DNA of 64,000 nt from Fischerella sp. JS2 (GCF_032393985.1 NZ_CP135918.1:620001-684000); one strand, 5' to 3'; shown: positions 1 to 8,117, counted from the first letter of the stretch. Program-made: numbers and translations. Notes: a model not told the origin generated them from the letters alone.

Positions 1-126
1 ATGTCCCTGTCGCCGCAGATGCGAGAGAGTTTCCGCTAAAGTTGCAATAGTGGAAATTGCTAATTGTCCAGTTTCTGGTTGAGTCAGACTAGAAGTGCCG
101 ATTTTCACAACGATGGTTTTGCTCAT
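1..126 (-). CDS. proB: Glutamate 5-kinase, N-terminal 42 residues (gene runs off the left edge)
   Basis: The minus strand reads without a stop from an ATG at 126 to the window edge. The peptide begins [20 protein letters not shown], the nucleotide-binding start of the amino acid kinase fold (VVKIGTSS). This matches glutamate 5-kinase, the first step of proline synthesis, which phosphorylates the gamma-carboxyl of glutamate with ATP in the cytosol. Only the first 42 codons are present, so the C-terminal PUA domain cannot be checked. The gene lies downstream of the TetR gene on the same strand, about 57 bases away across a repeat-rich gap. Related amino acid kinases share the KIGT/S start, but the wording is closest to ProB of cyanobacteria as I recall it. 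Confidence 0.85.
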   Translation of the reverse strand, partial: MSKTIVVKIGTSSLTQPETGQLAISTIATLAETLSHLRRQGH

Positions 127-183
127 TGGTCAATAGTCAAGGGTCAAGAGTCAATTGTCATTAAGTTATTCTCCCCCCACTCC

Positions 184-915
184 TCACACTCCCCCCACTC
201 CACCCTGCGGGAAGTCGCTTGCGCGTCTACACACTCCTCTGACTCCCCCATCTCCCATCTCAACTCCCACTCCTGCCAAAATTAAATTAATTGCTTCTTG
301 AGTATATTTTTCAACCATTTCTGAACTCAGCCTATCAACATCTGGTGTGAGATGTTTAATATTCTCATGAGCATTAAAGTAAAAAGTACAGATACCAGCA
401 ATTTGTAAACAAATGAGAAACGGATCGAATTGACGAAAAATCCCCTCTGCCATACCCCGTTCTAATACTTTAGTAATGAAGGCAAAGGTTTTTTGCCAGT
501 TGCCTAATTTAAAATATTTGCCTTGATTTTGATTTGCTTCTTGAAACCAGAGCATTCCCCGAAAAGGATGAGCCGCTTCGTAAGCGATCGCTACCCTCAC
601 TACAGTCTTCAGTGCTTCTTGGGGTGGTAATTTTTCGAGATCAAGTTGCTCAAGCATATCATGCATTTCCGTTGCCGGACGTTGCAACACTGTTTTATAC
701 AACCCTTCTTTATTCTCAAAATAATAGTGGATCATCGCTGTAGTTACGCCAGCACCTTTAGCGATCGCCTCTATGCGCGCGCCACTCAACCCACGCTTAG
801 CAAACTCTGCTTCGGCTGCATCCAAAATATGTTTTTTTGTCGCCTCCGGATCTCGGACTGAACGACTGTTGTTAGACGAGTGTCTTATTTTAGCTGAACG
901 AACCACTACTATCAA
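184..915 (-). CDS. TetR/AcrR family transcriptional repressor
   Basis: A 243-residue protein with a typical TetR DNA-binding domain at about residues 21-80: helix ATKKHILDAAEAEFAKRG, recognition region GVTTAMIHYYFENKEGLY. The rest is a helical ligand and dimer domain. It is divergently arranged with the Rieske oxygenase at 1056, and the 140-bp gap carries two perfect 21-bp AT-rich direct repeats, so autoregulation and control of the oxygenase are likely (inference). Two oddities: the first 20 residues before RDPEAT are atypical and the true start may lie further in; and after the usual end (INLILAG) about 28 residues rich in Gly and Val are encoded by an intergenic repeat, so the C-terminus has been extended by a repeat insertion. 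The ligand is unknown. Confidence 0.85.
   Translation of the reverse strand: MIVVVRSAKIRHSSNNSRSVRDPEATKKHILDAAEAEFAKRGLSGARIEAIAKGAGVTTAMIHYYFENKEGLYKTVLQRPATEMHDMLEQLDLEKLPPQEALKTVVRVAIAYEAAHPFRGMLWFQEANQNQGKYFKLGNWQKTFAFITKVLERGMAEGIFRQFDPFLICLQIAGICTFYFNAHENIKHLTPDVDRLSSEMVEKYTQEAINLILAGVGVEMGDGGVRGVCRRASDFPQGGVGGV
203..230. repeat. Dispersed repeat R1 (CCCTGCGGGAAG...GCGTCTAC)
   Basis: One of about nine copies in this window of a roughly 30-bp imperfect hairpin with the consensus GTAGACGC-n-GCTTCCCGTAGGG. This copy lies inside the 3' end of the TetR gene and codes part of its odd tail. Confidence 0.7.
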
Positions 916-970
916 AACTCTCTACGAACGTGCTTTTATAGCCTATCCTGATACATTGGTATTATAGATT

Positions 971-1042
971 TAATTAAAAAATTAATTAATACTTGACACT
1001 ATAAACTATACTGATACATACTAATTAAAAAATTAATTAATA
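971..1042. promoter_or_regulatory. Putative TetR operator pair and Rieske promoter
   Basis: The 21-mer TAATTAAAAAATTAATTAAT(A) occurs perfectly at 971-991 and 1022-1042, 51 bp apart. Each copy contains TTAATTAA-type palindromes. Between them TTGACA (993-998) and CATACT (1017-1022) could be a -35/-10 pair with an 18-bp spacer driving the oxygenase. The second repeat sits just downstream of that -10, where a bound repressor would block transcription. Sequence and position are seen; the role is inferred. Confidence 0.5.
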
Positions 1043-1055
1043 AAAGGATAATCAA

Positions 1056-2048
1056 ATGAAATCTATGCTGTCTGGCGCTCCCTGGTTAATGGCACATAAA
1101 TCAATGTTGGAGATTAATAAGCCGAAAAAATTTTCTCTCTACGGCTCAGACTATGTCCTGTGGAAAGATGCAACAGGTAAAATTAACGCCTTACCAAACG
1201 CCTGTCCCCATATGGGAGCAATGTTATCAGAAGGTTGGTGTGAGCAAAAAAAAGATAAAAGTAGCGTAGTAGTTTGTCCGTTTCACGCCTTAGAATTTGA
1301 CAGTGAAGGTTGCACTATTTTGCCTGGTTCAAAAAAGAAAACCTTATCACAACTGCAACCATTGGAGTTAATTATTCAAGGAGATTTTATTTGGTCTTAT
1401 GGTGGACAAGAACCAAAAGCACAAATTCCTAATATTTTAAATAAAATTGCTGTTGAGTATGACTTTATCGGTTATACAGCAGACACAAGCGTCAAGACAG
1501 ATTTACTGTCTATGCTGCTGAATATGCATGACTATAACCATCAAAATGGTACTCATCGTCCTCTTTTTCGGATCACAGAAGTAAACTTTGATCAATTTAT
1601 CGATAACGGGCATGAATCTCACGCTTTTTATAATATGCCAACAGCACCGACAAACTTAGGTGCAAAAATTAAAAAGCCAGATTTGCTGTTATTACCAAAA
1701 GAACTGAAAGCGCATTTAGAAAATCACTTTCCGTCTTTAGTCATTTTTCATGGTGAAACAGCGATTGGTAAAGTAGCCCAATGCCATTTATTTATCCCAG
1801 AATCACAAATGCGAACACGTACATATATATTAATGTTTGGAAAACCTAAACATCCAGTATTTAAAATATTTAGTAAAAGTATTCTTAACTTTGCCAAAGT
1901 TGTTGTCGAACAAGATACAGATATTTTGCAAAAAATTTATCCAAATACTCCTCAGAAAATTAAGCTTAATAACGAAGTTGGGATGGATTGGGTAAGACGA
2001 AATTTTGAGAATTGGCCTGAAATCAAAGAACCTAACTTTTCTAAATAA
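1056..2048 (+). CDS. Rieske [2Fe-2S] non-heme iron oxygenase
   Basis: This 330-residue protein has an N-terminal Rieske domain with Cys50-x-His52 (CPH) and Cys74-x2-His77 (CPFH). The catalytic domain carries the complete mononuclear iron motif N156-x2-D159-x2-H162-x4-H167, and a later EQDTDIL segment fits the third, acidic iron ligand region. It is therefore predicted to be an active oxygenase using O2 with electrons from a ferredoxin or reductase, neither of which is encoded nearby. There is no transmembrane tail, unlike pheophorbide a oxygenase and Tic55-type plant relatives, so a soluble oxygenase or demethylase is more likely. AAAAGG lies upstream of the ATG. It is probably controlled by the divergent TetR protein. 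The substrate cannot be told from sequence. Confidence 0.85.
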   Translation: MKSMLSGAPWLMAHKSMLEINKPKKFSLYGSDYVLWKDATGKINALPNACPHMGAMLSEGWCEQKKDKSSVVVCPFHALEFDSEGCTILPGSKKKTLSQLQPLELIIQGDFIWSYGGQEPKAQIPNILNKIAVEYDFIGYTADTSVKTDLLSMLLNMHDYNHQNGTHRPLFRITEVNFDQFIDNGHESHAFYNMPTAPTNLGAKIKKPDLLLLPKELKAHLENHFPSLVIFHGETAIGKVAQCHLFIPESQMRTRTYILMFGKPKHPVFKIFSKSILNFAKVVVEQDTDILQKIYPNTPQKIKLNNEVGMDWVRRNFENWPEIKEPNFSK

Positions 2049-2185
2049 TTTTTATAAAGTGAATCTACACTCAAGTCCGAAAAAGCTTTGTGTTTTGGTG
2101 ACTTTTGGTTCGAGATATTTAACCACCAAGGCACAAAGACACCAAGGATTATAGAGTCAAAAATTAGTAAACACTGCTAGGCTAA

Positions 2186-2657
2186 GAGATTGTTTATAAA
2201 AAGAAGTTAAAGAAAACCAGGGTGTAAGGCAAAAGGATTAAGAGTCATAAATAATACTATTACTGACAGAGCAATGCGGGGTGGTGAAAGTTATCTGAGC
2301 GACTTAACGGATGCCGAGTAGACAATCATTAAACTGGTCGAGCTTCTACCTCGTTTAGTTCTGATTTGAGTTGATCAAGGTTACAGTGATCAGCGATTTG
2401 CTCAGGCAGTTGAGAATTTACTTGGCACTAAGGTAGAAGTGGTCAAACGCCAAAGTCAAACCTTTGAGGTGTTACCTCATCGTTGGGTAGTTGAACGTAC
2501 TTTCGCTTGGTTTATCAACAACGACGATTGGTCATCGATTATGGGCAGTTACCTGAAATCAATGAGGCTGTTATTTGTGCAGCTATGACACGCTTGATGC
2601 TACGACGTTTAACTCAACAGATGCTATAAACTTAAGATTTACTTTATAAACAATCTC
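2186..2657 (+). mobile_element. Decayed insertion sequence, IS5 family (IS1031-like), internally deleted
   Basis: Perfect 15-bp terminal inverted repeats GAGATTGTTTATAAA (2186-2200) and its complement (2643-2657) bound a 472-bp element. Both ends are flanked by TAA (2183-2185 and 2658-2660), fitting the 3-bp TNA target duplication of the IS1031 group. A full element is usually around 850-900 bp, so roughly half is missing. It is non-autonomous, but with intact ends it could still be mobilised in trans. Confidence 0.8.
2274..2629 (+). pseudogene. Transposase remnant, IS5 family DDE type
   Basis: From the ATG at 2274 the reading is MRGGESYLSDLTDAE followed by TAG, where relatives have Trp (TGG to TAG), then TIIKLVELLP. 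After a deletion the sequence resumes with transposase C-terminal text: VDQGYSDQRFA, then HRWVVERTFAWF, the conserved region with the catalytic Glu, and finally LPEINEAVICAAMTRLMLRR in another frame. There is a nonsense mutation, a large internal deletion and a frameshift, so no active enzyme can be made. Confidence 0.8.
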
Positions 2658-2689
2658 TAACATTAATTTTGGCTTGCATAAAATGAGGA

Positions 2690-2913
2690 TGAATAATGAA
2701 CTGCCCTTCGGGTTCGCCACCTTGCCAACCCTTACGGGAAGCCGCTTTGCGTCTACCTGACGGAGACCGCCAAGACGGCAAGTGGACTCACCAAGACGCC
2801 AAGAACGCCAAGAATTTTTCAATTAAAAGAGAAAATAAAATCATCCCACAAATATGCAACGCCGTAATTTTAATTGCGAACTAAGAATTACCTGAAATAT
2901 ACTCAGGAGAGTA
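2690..2913. repeat. Repeat-rich spacer with dispersed repeat R1
   Basis: Contains an R1 copy at 2728-2757 (ACCCTTACGGGAAGCCGC...GTCTACC), the phrase CCTTCGGGTTCGCCA also found near 11347, and CACCAAGACGCCAAG-type text. Short open frames here on both strands are made of repeat sequence, and I see no gene. Confidence 0.55.
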
Positions 2914-3360
2914 TCAATCTTTGGCAACTACTATGTCTGTAGATTTAATTACAGCATAGGCTTCTCCTCCGACAACCAGCTCTAATTCTTCACTTGAGAC
3001 TTTGGTGATCACAGAGGTTAGCTGGACTTTGTGAACAATCTCTAGTGTTACTTCACTATTGACTGGCCCATTCACAATTTTGGTGACAACCCCTTTGAGA
3101 ACATTTCGGGAACTAACTTTTAATGGTTTCTTTTGAGTAGTAACTTCTGATGAATGAGTGCTAGCATCTTCTTCTTTGGGCAGAGTTGGTAATGGGGCTA
3201 GAGAAACTGAAGATACTGGAGACTCTTTGTTCAAACTGCGTACAAATTCCCGTAGAACCTCTGTTTTTGTGCGTTGAGATTGCTGGCAAAACTCCTCCAG
3301 CATTTTTCGCTCCTCCTCAGAGGTTTGAAATGTAATCCATCCTTGTTCTTTTCTTGGCAT
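2914..3360 (-). CDS. Ribbon-helix-helix / Mop (TOBE) fusion regulator
   Basis: A 148-residue protein in three parts. Residues 8-44 look like a ribbon-helix-helix domain: strand WITFQTS, helix EEERKMLEEFCQQSQ, then helix TKTEVLREFVRSL. Residues 45-80 are a Ser/Pro/Thr-rich linker. Residues 82-147 form a Mop/TOBE domain (SSRNVLKGVVTKIVNGPVNS...VIKSTDIVVA), the oxyanion-binding fold of ModE and molbindins. The natural reading is a molybdate- or tungstate-responsive DNA-binding protein, an analogue of ModE with a different DNA-binding domain (inference). The start is supported by the operator-like array that begins six bases upstream. No mod transporter or molybdoenzyme gene is in the window. Individual domains are recognised with good confidence; function is unproven. 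Confidence 0.75.
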   Translation of the reverse strand: MPRKEQGWITFQTSEEERKMLEEFCQQSQRTKTEVLREFVRSLNKESPVSSVSLAPLPTLPKEEDASTHSSEVTTQKKPLKVSSRNVLKGVVTKIVNGPVNSEVTLEIVHKVQLTSVITKVSSEELELVVGGEAYAVIKSTDIVVAKD

Positions 3361-3365
3361 AGCTT

Positions 3366-3415
3366 TACCAAATCAGTTGGTATCTTGTTGGTAATTTTTG
3401 GTAGTATCCTACCAA
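3366..3415. promoter_or_regulatory. Array of five TTGGTA half-sites (putative RHH operator)
   Basis: TTGGTA or its complement TACCAA begins at 3366 (reverse), 3377, 3388, 3398 and 3410 (reverse), steps of 11, 11, 10 and 12 bp, close to one helical turn. The outer pairs form inverted repeats TACCAA-N5-TTGGTA (3366-3382) and TTGGTAG-TATC-CTACCAA (3398-3415). The array lies immediately upstream of the RHH/Mop start codon and between it and a small plus-strand ORF. Phased hexamers are typical of ribbon-helix-helix operators, so autoregulation is likely. Confidence 0.7.
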
Positions 3416-3452
3416 CCGTTGATTTTATAAAAAATCTCTTAGCTGTTATCCT

Positions 3453-3554
3453 ATGAAAGGAAAAAGCTTTTTGATTTTAATTTTTGCAGCATTTATTAAT
3501 TTACTGCTGGCAATTTGCTTGCTATCATTTACTTCCTTTACATTACTAGCATAA
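3453..3554 (+). CDS. Small hydrophobic peptide, 33 residues, or truncated signal peptide
   Basis: ATG at 3453 opens a 33-codon frame beginning MKGKSFLILIFAAFINLLLA and ending LLA then TAA. It has a basic start and a long hydrophobic core, as in a signal peptide or single membrane anchor. It is divergent from the RHH/Mop regulator across the TTGGTA array and so probably under its control. Because Mop-domain regulators often neighbour molybdate transporters, it could be the orphaned signal peptide of a lost periplasmic binding protein; nothing like ModA follows. Weak evidence overall. Confidence 0.3.
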   Translation: MKGKSFLILIFAAFINLLLAICLLSFTSFTLLA

Positions 3555-4126
<572 letters not shown>

Positions 4127-4139
4127 AAGCCAGAAAAAG

Positions 4140-4175
4140 CCCACACCATACCTAATTGTGTCAGGTCGGTGTGGG
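4140..4175 (+). terminator. Hairpin after psaC
   Basis: CCCACACC (4140-4147) pairs with GGTGTGGG (4168-4175), and ACCT/AGGT can pair within the loop. It lies 13 bases after the psaC stop. No T-run follows, so it may stabilise the mRNA 3' end rather than act as a classical intrinsic terminator. Confidence 0.6.
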
Positions 4176-4514
4176 AGCAGTCACTTTATTAATTAGCAAA
4201 CTTTTTTAAAGGGTAGGGTAGACATTACATCGCCTCTCTATTCAGATGGGTGAAAAATGTCTATCCTATAAATTTATAGTATTTTATAAATATTAAAAAA
4301 TCTTAGCATTTATATTAACTGTCATTGGTCATTTATCATTGGCTAGTAGTTAGAGACGCGAGGTTCCTCGCGTCTGTACATTAGTAGTTAGTGGTTAGTA
4401 GTTAATAATTATTTCTCTACTCCCCCCACCTCCCTATCTCCCCACCTCCTCACTCCCCCCTACTTAGCATCTATACTGGATTTAATCATCCTGAAAATTG
4501 TAGTGGTGTGAGTA
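4176..4514. repeat. Spacer before glmS with palindrome R2 and heptamer repeats
   Basis: Holds the perfect palindrome GACGCGAGG-TT-CCTCGCGTC at 4355-4374, one of six R2 copies in the window. It is flanked by TAGTAGTTAG-type heptamer repeats and then CTCCCCCCACCTCC-type tracts at about 4420-4465. No gene is seen. Confidence 0.6.
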
Positions 4515-6416
4515 ATGTGCGGTATCGTCGGTTATGTAGGAACTCAAGCGGCGACAGAAATTCTCTTATCTGGGCTGGAAAAACTGGAGTATCGAGGTTA
4601 CGATTCTGCTGGAGTTGCTACGATTTGGGAAGAAGAAGTTCATTGTGTCCGAGCTAAAGGCAAACTATCTAACCTACGTTCCAAGTTAGAACATTTACAA
4701 ACTCCTGCCCAAATTGGCATTGGTCATACTCGCTGGGCTACCCACGGCAAACCAGAAGAGTATAATGCTCATCCCCATATGGATACAGCAATGCGCGTAG
4801 CTGTGGTACAAAATGGCATTGTGGAAAACTACCGCGAACTACGCGAACAGCTTAAAAACCAAGGACATCAGTTTGGCTCAGATACAGATACAGAAGTTAT
4901 ACCCCACCTTCTCGCTCAATTTCTCAAGGAAGAAATGGCCTTGGGACAGATTGATTCTGATTCTCTGTTTTTGGAGGCTGTGCGAAAAGCTGTTAACGAA
5001 TTACAAGGTGCGTTTGCGATCGCGATTATCAGTGCTGACTACCCTGATGAATTAATTGTCGTTCGTCAACAGGCTCCTCTAGTCATTGGTTTTGGGCAAG
5101 GAGAGTTTTTCTGCGCCTCCGATACTCCAGCGATTATTTCCTATACTAGGGCAGTACTACCCCTAGAAAATGGCGAATTGGCCCGTCTTACTCCTTTGGG
5201 CGTAGAAATTTACAACTTTGCTGGTCAGAGGTTAAAAAAACACCCCCGCTTACTCAGTTTGAATCCAATGATGGTCGAAAAACAAGGATTCAAGCACTTC
5301 ATGCTCAAGGAAATCTATGAGCAACCAGGAGTAGTGCGGGCAACTTTAGAAGCGTACTTTAACACTGATTGGCATCCAGAAAACAGTAGAAATTCTCCAA
5401 TTAATATTGGTTTACCAAGTGAATTTTACGCAGATATAGAACAAATTCAAATTGTAGCTTGTGGTACTAGTTGGCACGCTGCCTTAGTCGGTAAATACTT
5501 ACTCGAACAACTAGCACAAATTCCTACTCAGGTACAGTATGCCTCTGAATTTCGCTACGCTCCCTCACCCCTGACACCCAATACCCTAACTATTGGCGTT
5601 ACTCAATCAGGTGAAACTGCTGATACACTAGCAGCCTTGGCAATGGAACAGGAACGTCGCCAGGGTCGAGAACCAAAGTATCAAGCGCGACTGTTAGGCA
5701 TCACTAATCGTCCCGAAAGTAGTTTGGGGCATATAGTTCCCCATATTATTAATACCCTTGCTGGTATTGAAATTGGAGTAGCAGCGACCAAAACTTTTAT
5801 TGCTCAATTGATGGCGTTTTACGCTTTAGCTTTGGATTTGGCTTATAGTCGCCAAACCCTCCCCCATGACAGCTTAGAAGATATCCTCAAAGGATTACGA
5901 CAGATTCCCAAAGAAATAGAAGCAACTTTGGAAAGTCAGGAAAAATTAACTGAACAATTAGCACATGAATTTGCTGAAACCACAGATTTTATCTTTTTGG
6001 GTAGGGGGATAAACTTCCCGATTGCTTTGGAAGGGGCATTGAAATTAAAAGAAATCAGCTACATTCATGCGGAAGGATACCCAGCCGGAGAAATGAAGCA
6101 TGGCCCCATTGCTTTACTAGATGCAAAAGTGCCAGTAGTAGCGATCGCTATGCCTGGTAGTGTCTATGAAAAAGTGATCTCCAACGCCCAAGAAGCCAAA
6201 GCCCGTGATTCTCGCTTAATTGGCGTTACCCCCGTTAAAGATGGAGAAGCAGGAGAAATTTTTAATGATTTAATTCCTGTCTCCTTTGTAGATGAATTAC
6301 TTTCTCCCATCCTGACGGTGATTCCCTTACAATTACTGGCTTATCATATCGCCGCCCGGCGTGGTTTAGATGTCGACCAACCCCGTAATCTTGCGAAGAG
6401 CGTAACTGTAGAATAG
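4515..6416 (+). CDS. glmS: Glutamine--fructose-6-phosphate aminotransferase (isomerizing)
   Basis: This 633-residue enzyme makes glucosamine-6-phosphate from fructose-6-phosphate and glutamine, the first step to UDP-GlcNAc for peptidoglycan and glycans. The N-terminal Ntn glutaminase domain (about 2-230) starts MCGIVGYVG with the nucleophile Cys2. Two SIS sugar-isomerase domains follow, at roughly residues 310-450 (CGTSWHAAL, TQSGETADT) and 480-620 (GRGINFPIALEGALKLKE). The end DQPRNLAKSVTVE is the conserved GlmS C-terminus. Length is normal for the family. It appears monocistronic and ends just before a large hairpin at 6441-6493. No ribozyme-like leader is seen. Confidence 0.97.
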   Translation: MCGIVGYVGTQAATEILLSGLEKLEYRGYDSAGVATIWEEEVHCVRAKGKLSNLRSKLEHLQTPAQIGIGHTRWATHGKPEEYNAHPHMDTAMRVAVVQNGIVENYRELREQLKNQGHQFGSDTDTEVIPHLLAQFLKEEMALGQIDSDSLFLEAVRKAVNELQGAFAIAIISADYPDELIVVRQQAPLVIGFGQGEFFCASDTPAIISYTRAVLPLENGELARLTPLGVEIYNFAGQRLKKHPRLLSLNPMMVEKQGFKHFMLKEIYEQPGVVRATLEAYFNTDWHPENSRNSPINIGLPSEFYADIEQIQIVACGTSWHAALVGKYLLEQLAQIPTQVQYASEFRYAPSPLTPNTLTIGVTQSGETADTLAALAMEQERRQGREPKYQARLLGITNRPESSLGHIVPHIINTLAGIEIGVAATKTFIAQLMAFYALALDLAYSRQTLPHDSLEDILKGLRQIPKEIEATLESQEKLTEQLAHEFAETTDFIFLGRGINFPIALEGALKLKEISYIHAEGYPAGEMKHGPIALLDAKVPVVAIAMPGSVYEKVISNAQEAKARDSRLIGVTPVKDGEAGEIFNDLIPVSFVDELLSPILTVIPLQLLAYHIAARRGLDVDQPRNLAKSVTVE

Positions 6417-6440
6417 TGTAAAAATATACTTGATATTTGA

Positions 6441-6493
6441 TAGTAAAATGGCTTCTGAAGAAGTGCGATCGCTTCTATGAAGTCATTTTACTA
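6441..6493. terminator. Long imperfect hairpin between glmS and the next gene
   Basis: TAGTAAAATG (6441-6450) pairs perfectly with CATTTTACTA (6484-6493), and inner CTTC/GAAG and AGAAG/CTTCT pairs extend the stem around a HIP1 octamer. Its position 25 bases after the glmS stop suggests a terminator or processing element; it could also be a small mobile palindrome. Confidence 0.5.
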
Positions 6494-6507
6494 GAGGTTA
6501 TATACTG

Positions 6508-7143
6508 ATGGATGAAATTGTCAAAAAAGTAGCAGCTTTAGGTTTACCTGGTGTGATATTAGTCATCACAATGGCAGCTACAGGTTTAACAGGTGCAGCA
6601 GCCATTACAGCAGCTTTAGCTTTTCTGGGTGGGCCTGCGGGTATATTGGGTGGAATTGCAGTTTTGGGACTGACAGGTTTGATTACCGATGCTTTGGCAA
6701 AAGTCAGTCTTGAGGATTTTCTCACAGCAATTTATTGCCAGCGCCGACAGAATGAACCACATGGCAAATTGCTAGAAGAGATAGAGTCTTTGTCGCTGTT
6801 TGATGGTGACATGAAAGATAGACTCAAGACGACTGTCACTGACGGATGCGGTTGTACAACGGTGGTTAACTTTAGTACAACAGATGATGCTAAAGAAGCG
6901 ATCGCTATTTTAGAAAATGTCCCTGGTATGACTCGCGCCCACCACAGAGATTTTAAGAGTTCTCATCCAATTATGAGGCTCAGGGATGGGACAGTGGTGA
7001 GGACTTGGCAAAACCTCCTTGGCGTTGACCATGTTTTTTTAGGCGATCGCAGTGACAGAATGATTTACGGCGGGTTTGTTGGTTGGATTCACAGTGAAGG
7101 TTTACAACAGGCGTTAACTCAGATTAGAAGAGATTTGACCTAA
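6508..7143 (+). CDS. Glycine-zipper membrane protein of unknown function
   Basis: A 211-residue protein I cannot assign to a family. Residues about 10-65 are hydrophobic and rich in Gly and Ala (GLPGVILVITMAATGLTGAA, then GGPAGILGGIAVLGLTGLI), forming one or two glycine-zipper membrane segments. The rest is soluble, with a DGCGCTTVV motif near residue 110, an HHRDF motif and a C-terminal amphipathic end. Similar glycine-rich N-terminal segments occur in cyanobacterial proteins I associate with membrane-acting or conflict systems, but this link is only an impression. It stands alone downstream of glmS, separated from it by a hairpin, and no partner gene is obvious. Confidence 0.6.
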   Translation: MDEIVKKVAALGLPGVILVITMAATGLTGAAAITAALAFLGGPAGILGGIAVLGLTGLITDALAKVSLEDFLTAIYCQRRQNEPHGKLLEEIESLSLFDGDMKDRLKTTVTDGCGCTTVVNFSTTDDAKEAIAILENVPGMTRAHHRDFKSSHPIMRLRDGTVVRTWQNLLGVDHVFLGDRSDRMIYGGFVGWIHSEGLQQALTQIRRDLT

Positions 7144-7582
7144 AAAAGTAGTTATTAGTGGCTCGTGTCAGAAAAAACCGAACAGAAAAACTTTAGGCTT
7201 TGAGCATCGGCGGCAAAATCCAGCTAAAAAAGTGATCGCGGCTGCTTGTGAAGTAGTAGCGTAACAGTTGCACAGTAAATTAACTTTGCAACTCCTAAAA
7301 CCTGAGTCTGGCATAGAAATAAAGATACCGATTGGTAATTTTCAATCCTTCCTTTTGATAGAGATAAATAAAATGTATTTGAGTTGAATGGAAAGTATTA
7401 CAAAAGCAAGGCAGAAGTACGTAGACGCAAAGCAGCTTCTGTAGGTAGGCACAAAGAGGGAAGTCTCGATAAAAAATTTCACCACCAAGTATGAAAAAAC
7501 CTTACCCCCTCTGCCTCCTGCCTTCTGCCTTCTTTTTAAAGATTCATACCAAAGGTCTATTCCACAAATTAGGGGTAATACA
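7144..7582. repeat. Repeat-rich spacer
   Basis: Contains an R1 copy at 7421-7449 (GTAGACGCAAAGCAGCTTCT...GTAGG) and TCTGCCTCCTGCCTTCTGCC-type pyrimidine tracts at about 7507-7534. A minus-strand open frame here is composed of these repeats and is not called as a gene. Confidence 0.5.
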
Positions 7583-8068
7583 ATGGAAAACATTAACGCG
7601 GCAAAAATGACAGAGCGTTACTGTGCTTTAACTATCGGAATTCTCTATCTCATTCTAGGTCTGGCTGGATTTATACCAGCTTTTGTTTCACTACCAGGAA
7701 CAACAGCATCTTATATTCCTGCTGATGTTGCTCCTGGAGCCTATTCTGCGGGATTTGGCTACGTATTTGGACTTTTTCCCACTAACTTCTTGCATAACCT
7801 TGTACACTGTGCAGTGGGTTTGTTAGGAATTGCTTCCTATACCAGTGCCACTAGTGCGCGACTTTTCAACGCGACTTTTGCAGTTGCCTATATCATCATC
7901 GCCATCATGGGATTACTGCCTTTTGGTAAAACGATGTTTGGCTTAATGCCTCTGTTCGGTAACAATGTTTGGCTCAATGCCTTAGCTGCGATCGCTGCTG
8001 GTTACTATGGGTTGCTTATCCCTAGAAAAGCAGCAGGTGCTAGTGCATCGCATAATGTTAATGTTTAA
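7583..8068 (+). CDS. DUF4383 family four-helix membrane protein
   Basis: This 161-residue integral membrane protein has four hydrophobic segments, at about residues 15-37, 65-90, 95-118 and 128-147. The loop GLFPTNFLHNLVHCAVGLLG is the hallmark of DUF4383 proteins (GxFPxNxLHNxVH). The family is widespread in actinobacteria and cyanobacteria with no known biochemical role. It is transcribed alone, convergent with topoisomerase IB 50 bases away. Domain assignment is from memory of the motif. Confidence 0.75.
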   Translation: MENINAAKMTERYCALTIGILYLILGLAGFIPAFVSLPGTTASYIPADVAPGAYSAGFGYVFGLFPTNFLHNLVHCAVGLLGIASYTSATSARLFNATFAVAYIIIAIMGLLPFGKTMFGLMPLFGNNVWLNALAAIAAGYYGLLIPRKAAGASASHNVNV

Positions 8069-8117
8069 CATTTTCCTACTCTATTAGAGTCAGCCAGGTT
8101 TTTGGTTATTGCTCAAG

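Noticed and set aside
2583-2822. 79-residue minus-strand frame
   Set aside because: Composed of the IS end, dispersed repeat R1 and CCAAGACGCC repeats, with no family resemblance.
4127-4514. glmS ribozyme or riboswitch in the glmS leader
   Set aside because: The leader consists of the psaC 3' hairpin, an R2 palindrome and heptamers; nothing resembling the glmS ribozyme core can be seen.
7342-7593. 83-residue minus-strand frame before the DUF4383 gene
   Set aside because: Built from pyrimidine-rich and R1 repeats and overlapping the DUF4383 ribosome site.
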